Below, piece by piece: positions 42,886 through 48,912 of a DNA stretch of 48,912 nt. Position 1 is the first letter of the stretch. Each line of letters begins with the position of its first letter. Source of the stretch: Gammaproteobacteria bacterium (GTDB lineage Bacteria; Pseudomonadota; Gammaproteobacteria; Steroidobacterales; Steroidobacteraceae); assembly GCA_003164785.1 (NCBI GenBank), contig PLUE01000053.1, positions 84,708 to 133,619 on the forward strand. Reading direction: 5' to 3'. The position numbers and the translations under genes were made by a program. The notes below the pieces were generated by a model, which saw nothing but the letters and a program-made list of their open reading frames with translations, did no database searches and was not told the DNA's origin.

Positions 42886-43550
42886 GGCTTCGCTTCTTCC
42901 AAGCGGTATCCGAGGCCGCGCAGGCTGCGAATGACGGCGGCATCGCCAAGTTTGGCGCGCAGTCGCGAGACGTGGACTTCGAGCGCGTTCGCCGTCATGT
43001 CGTGATCGGGACTGGCGACCGCCTGCTGCACGCGTTCCTTGGACACGACCTGGCCGGTGCGCCTGACCAGGCATTCCAGCAGCAGCCATTCGCGGGCGGT
43101 GAGTCCGACTTCCGCTCCATCAATGCTGAGTCGCTTGCCCACGAGGTCGACGCGCATGCGGTGGAGTTTGATGATTCCGTCCAGCGCGCCGCTGGAGCGG
43201 CGCATCAGCGCGCGGCAGCGGGCCGCGAGTTCGGCGGGCTCGAAGGGCTTGCTCAAAAAATCGTCGGCGCCGAGATCGAGGGCTTTGACCTTGTCGTTCA
43301 GGGTGCAGCGGGCGGTGAGCATCAGGGTGGGCATGAGCACGCCGGTGCTGCGCAGACGGCGCACCAAAGTCAGGCCGTCGGCGCCGGGAAGACCGACATC
43401 GATGACGGCGAGAGCGAATTCTTCATCGGCCAGGGCGCTTTGCGCGGCTTCTGCGCTGGCCACCCGGTGCACGGCGTAGTTCGCCGCCATGAGGCCGCGG
43501 GTGATGGCGTCGGCCACGATGTCGTCGTCTTCAACGACCAGCAGCCGCAT
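42882..43550 (-). CDS. OmpR/PhoB-family response regulator
   Basis: A DNA-binding regulator of 222 residues. The receiver domain has the acidic pocket VVEDDD, the phosphoacceptor Asp51 (AVIDVGLPGADGL), Thr79 and Lys101 (FLSKPF). The C-terminal winged helix carries LTAREWLLLECLVRRTGQVV and NALEVHVSRLRAKLGDAAV with IRSLRGLGYRLEE. It starts one base after the stop of the tagH-like gene and overlaps the kinase start, so the three are one operon. Target genes are not known. Confidence 0.94.
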   Translation of the reverse strand: MRLLVVEDDDIVADAITRGLMAANYAVHRVASAEAAQSALADEEFALAVIDVGLPGADGLTLVRRLRSTGVLMPTLMLTARCTLNDKVKALDLGADDFLSKPFEPAELAARCRALMRRSSGALDGIIKLHRMRVDLVGKRLSIDGAEVGLTAREWLLLECLVRRTGQVVSKERVQQAVASPDHDMTANALEVHVSRLRAKLGDAAVIRSLRGLGYRLEEAKP

Positions 43551-43551
43551 G

Positions 43552-44970
43552 TTACGTGTCGCCGACGGCTTTGTGGTCCGGCGCGCCCGGTTCGCTGCGG
43601 TCCCCGCCGAAGGCACCGCGGCGCGGCGGTACCAACGTTCGGACGCGGGCCTCGTACGCCCTGGCAAATGCCTCATTGAACAGGTGCGGGAAACCGTCGG
43701 CGGGACGCTGGGCTAGCCCTGCGAACATTTCGGCGTACAGATCCCAGTACTTTCCCTTGTTGGGGGTCCCGAACACGCCACGCTTGCTGGCGCGATCGAA
43801 ACGCTCCTCCAACTCCTTGGGGTCCAGCCTGCTAAGGAATTCCTCGAAGGCGGCCCGCATGGCGGTCATCGACGCGATGTTCTGCGCTTTCAGTTCGCGG
43901 AAATTATGGCGAACCGCTTCGACGGAGCCGGCTCGGACCGACAGCGTGGACAGCAGGCGCACCAGAGCTTCGTCCACTCCCTGCGAAACGTCCAAGGGCG
44001 AGTCCGGGCCATAATCCGGCTGCGCCGAGATGCGGAAGCGATTTCTGAATTCGTTGCGATTATGATTCAGATCCATCAGTCCCAGGACCGTTTCGCGCAG
44101 CAATTGACCGGCCAATTGCAGCGCCGCGCCGCGTACTTCGGCCGGTATGCCCTTCGGGTCCACACCCGCGCCGCGGCAAAAGGCGGCAAAACCGACCTCG
44201 AAATCGCCGTCGAACAACGGGACGGGCCCCTGCGCTCGCGGCGACTGGCCGGCTGGGCTGGCCGGACCGGGGCCGGCCGCGCCTGTGCCGGCCGCGCCTT
44301 CGCCCGCCACGGGCGCAGCGCCGGCAGGCGATGAAACGGTGACCGGGGCCGGCCCGGCACCGGCGGTCTTGGCTTGCACCTTGAGCGGGCGAGTCAACAT
44401 GTGCCAGGGGGTGGCCGAACTCCCGTCCGCGTCGGGTTCGGGTGCATCGGGCTGCGGTCCAACGGTCTGACCGTAGGCGTTTCGGGGCTGCAGGTCGTCC
44501 CGCACGGATCCTTGGTCGCTGGGCTCCAACAACTCGCTGAGATCCAAGTCGGCGCCGAGGTCGTTGGCCGTGGATTTTCTGACCGCCGAGGAGGGTGCCT
44601 GCCCGTCATACGCGACGATGGCGCTCTCGTCGGGCGGGAAGTCGTTGCTCTTGTCGATGCTGACCAGCAGTTCGTATTCGCCCAAGCGGACGTAGTCGCC
44701 GTCTTTCAGCAAATAGTCGTGGTATTTCCCCAAAGGGACCTGGGCACCGTTGACATAGGTGCCGTTCGAGCTGGTATCGACCAGCACATAGGTGCCGGCG
44801 CGAAAATCAATGCGCGCGTGTTTGCCCGAGAGGTATCGCTCCGGGTCGGGTAGAATCCACTCATTGTCAGTGCCGCGTCCGACGCTGCCGCCGTGCACGC
44901 CGAATACTTTGCTGGAGGCCGCCCCGAGGCGGACTCCATGCTCACTGACGACGCTTAAGCGCAAGGTCAT
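43552..44970 (-). CDS. FHA-domain protein with TagH-type C-terminal domain
   Basis: A cytosolic phosphothreonine-binding protein of 472 residues. The N-terminal FHA domain shows SVGRGTDNEWILPD, the SGKHARIDFRAG loop and TSSNGTYVNGAQVPLG. A Pro/Ala-rich linker (about 190-245) leads to the T6SS TagH C-terminal domain: FAAFCRGAGVDPKGIP, GQLLRETVLGLMDL, NEFRNRFRIS, FEEFLSRLDPKELEERFDRA and KYWDLYAEMFAGLA. In other bacteria TagH/Fha switches type VI secretion through Ser/Thr phosphorylation. No secretion genes or PpkA/PppA are in this window. Here it heads an operon with a two-component system. Confidence 0.88.
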   Translation of the reverse strand: MTLRLSVVSEHGVRLGAASSKVFGVHGGSVGRGTDNEWILPDPERYLSGKHARIDFRAGTYVLVDTSSNGTYVNGAQVPLGKYHDYLLKDGDYVRLGEYELLVSIDKSNDFPPDESAIVAYDGQAPSSAVRKSTANDLGADLDLSELLEPSDQGSVRDDLQPRNAYGQTVGPQPDAPEPDADGSSATPWHMLTRPLKVQAKTAGAGPAPVTVSSPAGAAPVAGEGAAGTGAAGPGPASPAGQSPRAQGPVPLFDGDFEVGFAAFCRGAGVDPKGIPAEVRGAALQLAGQLLRETVLGLMDLNHNRNEFRNRFRISAQPDYGPDSPLDVSQGVDEALVRLLSTLSVRAGSVEAVRHNFRELKAQNIASMTAMRAAFEEFLSRLDPKELEERFDRASKRGVFGTPNKGKYWDLYAEMFAGLAQRPADGFPHLFNEAFARAYEARVRTLVPPRRGAFGGDRSEPGAPDHKAVGDT

Positions 44971-45014
44971 ATATATTCACTCCAACGGGTCGGAAGGTTT
45001 GCGCTAAGTGCCCG

Positions 45015-45020
45015 TATAAT
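45015..45020 (+). promoter_or_regulatory. TATAAT -10-like element before the DUF1820 gene
   Basis: A perfect TATAAT sits 35 bases upstream of the ATG at 45055. No consensus -35 lies at 16-18 bases. The ribosome site GGAG is at 45044-45047. Confidence 0.35.
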
Positions 45021-45054
45021 ATGGTGAAATGCTAGCAATGCCTGGAGCCTTTTA

Positions 45055-45396
45055 ATGGCCGCGAGTCACATTTTCAAAGTTATGTTCGTAAATCAGGGAA
45101 AGGTGTACGAGATCTACGCCCGTAAAGTGAGCAATGGCACGCTTTTCGGCTTCATCGAAGTCGAGGAGCTCGTGTTCGGCGAGCGCTCGACCGTGGTCGT
45201 GGACCCCGCCGAAGAGAAGATAAAGGCCGAGTTCAACGAAGTAAAGCGTACCTATCTGCCCATGCATTCGGTGCTGCGCATCGATGAAGTGAAAAAACAC
45301 GGCGTGAGCAAAATCGTTGCACTCGAGGGCTCGAATGTGTCCCATTTCCCGACCCCCCTCTATACGCCGGGTGGCGACTTGAACGCCCGTAAGTAG
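45055..45396 (+). CDS. DUF1820 family protein
   Basis: A small cytosolic protein of 113 residues matching DUF1820: HIFKVMFVNQGKVYEIYARK, GTLFGFIEVEELVFGERSTV and PAEEKIKAEFNEVKRTYLPM followed by HSVLRIDEVKKHG. The function of the family is unknown. The length and the whole sequence are typical. It is divergent from the tagH-like gene over an 84-base gap and lies 24 bases before purL on the same strand. Confidence 0.92.
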   Translation: MAASHIFKVMFVNQGKVYEIYARKVSNGTLFGFIEVEELVFGERSTVVVDPAEEKIKAEFNEVKRTYLPMHSVLRIDEVKKHGVSKIVALEGSNVSHFPTPLYTPGGDLNARK

Positions 45397-45420
45397 CTCA
45401 CAGTTTCGTTGGAATTTCCC

Positions 45421-48400
45421 ATGTTCAGTTTGCTCGGCGCTCCCGCGCTGTCGCAGTTCCGCCTCGACAAATTGCTGCGCTCGCTGCAGGCACTGGATGC
45501 GCGCGTCATCGGCATCTCGGCCCGCTACATCCATTTCGCCGACGTGGAGCAAACACTCGACGAAAGCGACCTCGAGCTTCTCGGCAAATTGCTGACCTAC
45601 GGACCCGGTGCGCATCTGCACACGGACCGCGGACAGCAACTATTGGTGACGCCCCGTGTCGGCACGGTGTCGCCGTGGTCGAGCAAAGCCACCGACATCG
45701 CCCATGTGTGTGGTCTGCGCAATGTCCGGCGACTGGAGCGCGGCACGCTGTATTTCATCGAGTCGACGGAGGAGCTGTCTGCCGCGGAGCTGCAGCTCCT
45801 GGGCGCATCGTTGCATGACCGCATGACCGAGTCGGTGTGGGTTGCCGCCGGCGCCCCGGTCGATCCTGTCGGATTGTTTCATTCGGCCGCTGCGCGCCCG
45901 CTGCGCATCGTCGCGCTGGGCGCCGACGGCCATGCGGCCCTCGCGCGCGCCAACCAGGATTGGGGACTGGCGTTGTCCGGCGATGAGATCGATTACCTGG
46001 TCACCGCCTTCGGCAAGATGCGGCGCGATCCGACCGACGTCGAACTGATGATGTTTGCACAGGCGAATTCCGAGCATTGCCGGCACAAGATTTTCAATGC
46101 GGATTTCATCATCGACGGCGCAGCGATGCCGATGTCGTTGTTCGCGATGATTCGTGCCACCCATGCCAGGAACGCGGTCGGCGTGCTGTCCGCATATCGG
46201 GACAACGCGGCGGTCATCGAAGGGTCGACGGCGGTGCGATTTTTCCCCGATCCGCTGACCAAACGCTATGGCGGGGTGACCGAGCCCGTCGACATCTTGA
46301 TCAAGGTGGAAACGCACAACCATCCGACGGCGATCTCGCCGTTTCCGGGAGCGGCCACCGGTTCGGGCGGGGAGATTCGTGACGAAGGTGCGACCGGCAT
46401 CGGCGCCAAGCCGAAGGCGGGCCTCACCGGATACTCGGTGTCGAATTTGAGGATTCCCGGCATGGTGCAGCCGTGGGAACGTGACTTCGGCAAGCCGGAC
46501 CGGATCGCCTCGGCGCTCGACATCATGATCGCGGCGCCCTTGGGCGCGGCCGCCTTCAACAACGAATTCGGCCGGCCGGCGACCTGCGGCTATTTCCGCA
46601 CATTCGAACAGCAATCCGCGGAGGCGGGTCGACCGGTGACGCGCGGCTATCACAAGCCGATCATGATCGCCGGGGGCCTGGGCAACATCCGCCGCGGCGA
46701 CGTGGAAAAGCGCGATGTCGTGGTCGGCGCGCCGCTCGTGGTGTTGGGCGGCCCGTCCATGCTGATCGGGCTGGGGGGCGGCGCGGCCTCGTCGGTGGGC
46801 AGCGGGCAAAGCAGCTCCGAACTGGATTTCGCGTCGGTCCAGCGCGGCAACCCCGAGATACAGCGGCGCGCACAGGAGGTCATCGATCGTTGTTGGGCGA
46901 TGGGCGACGACAATCCGATCTTGCTGATTCACGACGTGGGCGCGGGGGGGCTGTCGAACGCATTGCCGGAAGCCATTGCGCATAGTCAGCGTGGCGGACG
47001 GATCGACTTGCGCAAGATACCGTGCGCCGAGTCGGAACTGTCGCCGATGGAAATCTGGTGCAACGAATCTCAGGAGCGCTACGTGTTGGCCTTGGCGCCG
47101 GGCAGCACCGACGTGTTCGCCGCACTGTGCGAGCGCGAGCGTTGCCCGTTTGCCGTGGTGGGCGAGATCACCGGCGACGGTCGATTGCACGTCGTCGATC
47201 CCTTGCTGTCGGCGACGCCGGTCGACATGCCGATCGAGGTATTGCTGGGCAAGGCGCCGCGCATGACGCGTGATGTGCGAGTCGTCGAAAAATCGGGCGC
47301 GCGCCTGTCGACGGACGGAACGACGCTCGCGGCATCGTTGGATCGGTTGCTGTGCCTGCCGACCATCGCCGACAAATCCTTTCTCATCACGATCGGTGAT
47401 CGCAGCGTGGGCGGGCTCATCAGCCGCGACCAGATGGTGGGACCATGGCAGGTCCCGGTCGCCGACGTCGCCGTCAGCTTGAGCGATTACGAGGGTTACA
47501 CGGGCGAGGCCATGGCCATGGGCGAGCGCTCCCCGGTGGCGGTGCTGAACGCGCCGGCGTCCGGGCGGCTGTCGGTGGCCGAAGCCGTGACCAACATCAT
47601 GGCGGCGGATGTGCGGCATCTGACGGACATTCGATTGTCGGCCAACTGGATGGCGGCCTGCGGAGAGCCGGGCGAAGACGCCGATCTGTACGCGACCGTG
47701 CGTGCGGTCGGCGTGGAACTGTGCGCAGCGCTCGGCATCACCATTCCGGTCGGCAAGGATTCGTTGTCGATGCGCACGGCGTGGACCGACGCGCAGGGCG
47801 CGCACACGGTGCTGTCGCCGGTGTCGCTCATCATATCGGCATTCGCGCCGGTCGCGGATGCACGACGCACGTTGACGCCGCAACTGGACGTATCGGAGCC
47901 CACCCGGTTGCTGTTGATCGATCTTGGCGGCGGCAAGAATCGTCTGGGCGGGTCCTGTTGGGCGCAGGTGCTGGAACGCACCGGCGGTGAGCCGGCGGAC
48001 CTCGACGACCCTGGGTTGCTGCTGAAGTTCTTCGATGCCGTCAGGGAGCTGAAGGATCGCGAACTCTTGCTGGCTTATCACGACCGGTCGGATGGCGGTG
48101 TGTTGCTGACGCTGTTGGAGATGGCGTTCGCGAGTCATTGCGGATTGGATATCGACTTGGGGTCGGAGGCGGATCCGATCGCCGCGAGTTTCGCCGAGGA
48201 ACTGGGCGCGGTGGTGCAAGTGGCGGACGCACACGTGGCCGAGACACTCGAGGTATTGCAGCGTCACGGGCTGGCCTCGTTCGCGCGCGATGTGGGCAGC
48301 CCGGCGGGCGCAGGCAGCGGCTCGACGGACCCAGGCGGCGCGCCGCGCGATGCGGTCGCGGGACGCAGCGTCCTCGACCGGGTGACGGTCAAGGCCAACG

Positions 48401-48912
48401 GCGAGGTCGTACTCAGCGCGTCGCGCGTCGATCTGCACCGGCGCTGGAGCGAGGTGTCGTTCCGCATGCAGGAGATGCGGGACAATCCGCATTGCGCCAG
48501 CGAGGAATATTCGCGCTTGCTGGACGCGAACGACCCGGGGCTGCATGCTTCGCTGAGCTTCGATCCGAGCGACAACGTCGCCGCGCCGTACATCACGACC
48601 GGGGCGCGACCCGCCGTGGCGGTGCTGCGGGAGCAGGGCGTCAACAGTCAGACCGAGATGGCGGCGGTGTTCACGCGGGCGGGCTTCGACGCGTACGACG
48701 TGCACATGACGGACATTTTGGCGGGGCGCGTGCGCCTCGGCAGGTTCCATGGCCTCGTCGCCTGCGGCGGGTTTTCCTACGGGGATGTTCTGGGGGCGGG
48801 CGAGGGCTGGGCGAAATCGATTCTGTTCAACAGCGTGGCGCGGGATGAGTTCGCGGCATTCTTTGATAGGGATGCGACGTTCACGTTGGGCGTCTGCAAC
48901 GGCTGCCAGATG
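45421..48912 (+). CDS. purL: Phosphoribosylformylglycinamidine synthase, cut by window edge
   Basis: The long single-chain enzyme of step four in purine synthesis, converting FGAR, glutamine and ATP to FGAM. The first 1164 residues of about 1300 are present. Seen in order are the PurS-like N-terminal domain, the linker, and the first ATP-binding domain with [40 protein letters not shown] and [20 protein letters not shown]. The second domain has [20 protein letters not shown] and [12 protein letters not shown]. The class I glutaminase domain begins near residue 1060 and the window ends at GVCNGCQM, which contains the nucleophilic Cys. The remaining glutaminase His and Glu lie outside. The start is the ATG at 45421; the ribosome site (TTGGA) is weak. 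Confidence 0.96.
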   Translation, partial: MFSLLGAPALSQFRLDKLLRSLQALDARVIGISARYIHFADVEQTLDESDLELLGKLLTYGPGAHLHTDRGQQLLVTPRVGTVSPWSSKATDIAHVCGLRNVRRLERGTLYFIESTEELSAAELQLLGASLHDRMTESVWVAAGAPVDPVGLFHSAAARPLRIVALGADGHAALARANQDWGLALSGDEIDYLVTAFGKMRRDPTDVELMMFAQANSEHCRHKIFNADFIIDGAAMPMSLFAMIRATHARNAVGVLSAYRDNAAVIEGSTAVRFFPDPLTKRYGGVTEPVDILIKVETHNHPTAISPFPGAATGSGGEIRDEGATGIGAKPKAGLTGYSVSNLRIPGMVQPWERDFGKPDRIASALDIMIAAPLGAAAFNNEFGRPATCGYFRTFEQQSAEAGRPVTRGYHKPIMIAGGLGNIRRGDVEKRDVVVGAPLVVLGGPSMLIGLGGGAASSVGSGQSSSELDFASVQRGNPEIQRRAQEVIDRCWAMGDDNPILLIHDVGAGGLSNALPEAIAHSQRGGRIDLRKIPCAESELSPMEIWCNESQERYVLALAPGSTDVFAALCERERCPFAVVGEITGDGRLHVVDPLLSATPVDMPIEVLLGKAPRMTRDVRVVEKSGARLSTDGTTLAASLDRLLCLPTIADKSFLITIGDRSVGGLISRDQMVGPWQVPVADVAVSLSDYEGYTGEAMAMGERSPVAVLNAPASGRLSVAEAVTNIMAADVRHLTDIRLSANWMAACGEPGEDADLYATVRAVGVELCAALGITIPVGKDSLSMRTAWTDAQGAHTVLSPVSLIISAFAPVADARRTLTPQLDVSEPTRLLLIDLGGGKNRLGGSCWAQVLERTGGEPADLDDPGLLLKFFDAVRELKDRELLLAYHDRSDGGVLLTLLEMAFASHCGLDIDLGSEADPIAASFAEELGAVVQVADAHVAETLEVLQRHGLASFARDVGSPAGAGSGSTDPGGAPRDAVAGRSVLDRVTVKANGEVVLSASRVDLHRRWSEVSFRMQEMRDNPHCASEEYSRLLDANDPGLHASLSFDPSDNVAAPYITTGARPAVAVLREQGVNSQTEMAAVFTRAGFDAYDVHMTDILAGRVRLGRFHGLVACGGFSYGDVLGAGEGWAKSILFNSVARDEFAAFFDRDATFTLGVCNGCQM

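Noticed and set aside
43552..44970. Type VI secretion cluster edge
   Set aside because: Only the TagH-like gene is present; its neighbours are a two-component system and DUF1820/purL, and no tss gene is seen.
45640..48750. Open reading frame of 1036 codons on the minus strand
   Set aside because: It is exactly antisense to purL, which has clear motifs throughout. The translation is rich in Arg, His and Gln and shows no domain; it is open because of high G+C third positions.
1..48912. CRISPR arrays, tRNA or rRNA genes, insertion sequences
   Set aside because: No regularly spaced repeats, no tRNA-like cloverleaf, no rRNA-like tract and no transposase were recognised on either strand by reading alone.

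Overview
The window reads as a chromosomal stretch of a high-G+C, Gram-negative proteobacterium, most likely a gammaproteobacterium. The grounds are a PilE-type minor pilin operon (fimT-pilV-pilW-pilX-pilY1-pilE), two TonB-dependent receptors, an RND efflux pair, DsbA, a DUF1820 gene directly before a long single-chain purL, and a TagH-type FHA protein. The order is not determined; the family set would suit Xanthomonadales, Nevskiales or Steroidobacter-like lineages (inference). I see no rRNA, tRNA, CRISPR array, phage or complete insertion sequence.

Layout. 1-2548: minus-strand RND efflux operon (periplasmic adaptor, then the N-terminal third of the inner-membrane pump, cut by the window edge). 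2682-2967: remains of a heavily deleted glycosyltransferase gene. 2982-6468: plus-strand genes for DsbA, a 67-aa membrane protein, a DUF1345 membrane protein, and a translationally coupled quinone oxidoreductase and uroporphyrinogen-III synthase pair. 6620-7192: ferritin-like protein. 7216-7425: C-terminal remnant of a VapC-type PIN toxin. 7508-8858: GNAT protein overlapping a YXWGXW-repeat protein. 9039-14006: NAD-linked molybdenum formate dehydrogenase operon fdsGBA. 14272-19357: plus-strand pirin, aldo/keto reductase, a double-DTG aspartic protease, a DUF3014 protein and a second YXWGXW-repeat lipoprotein, closed by a near-perfect bidirectional terminator. 19450-21411: secreted CocE-type hydrolase. 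21633-28862: enoyl-CoA hydratase-like enzyme, homocysteine S-methyltransferase overlapped with 3-methyladenine DNA glycosylase, an RhtA-like exporter, a ZIP metal transporter, a PLP enzyme of the cystathionine gamma-synthase family and a secreted amidohydrolase. 28939-33914: DUF2946 protein plus TonB receptor, facing away from a second TonB receptor. 34006-34854: Gly/Tyr-rich secreted protein with a strong terminator. 34927-41418: minor pilin operon whose PilY1 carries an L-type-lectin-like N-terminal domain. 41545-44970: tagH-like gene followed without a gap by an OmpR-type regulator and histidine kinase. 45055-48912: DUF1820 gene and purL, cut just after the glutaminase cysteine.

How it works together. 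The operons with the clearest joint function are formate oxidation to NADH (fdsGBA), multidrug efflux, and assembly of type IV pilus tips (prepilins, PilX and a lectin-bearing PilY1 adhesin). A two-component system is locked to an FHA/TagH protein with no type VI secretion genes in view. A looser group (methyltransferase, PLP lyase, homoserine-type exporter) suggests sulfur amino acid handling, which is inference only.

The most notable observations are the lectin-like domain on PilY1, the orphan tagH/two-component operon, the absence of fdsC and fdsD next to fdsGBA, the overlap of mpg with mmuM, and two eroding genes (glycosyltransferase, vapC) in the first 7.5 kb.
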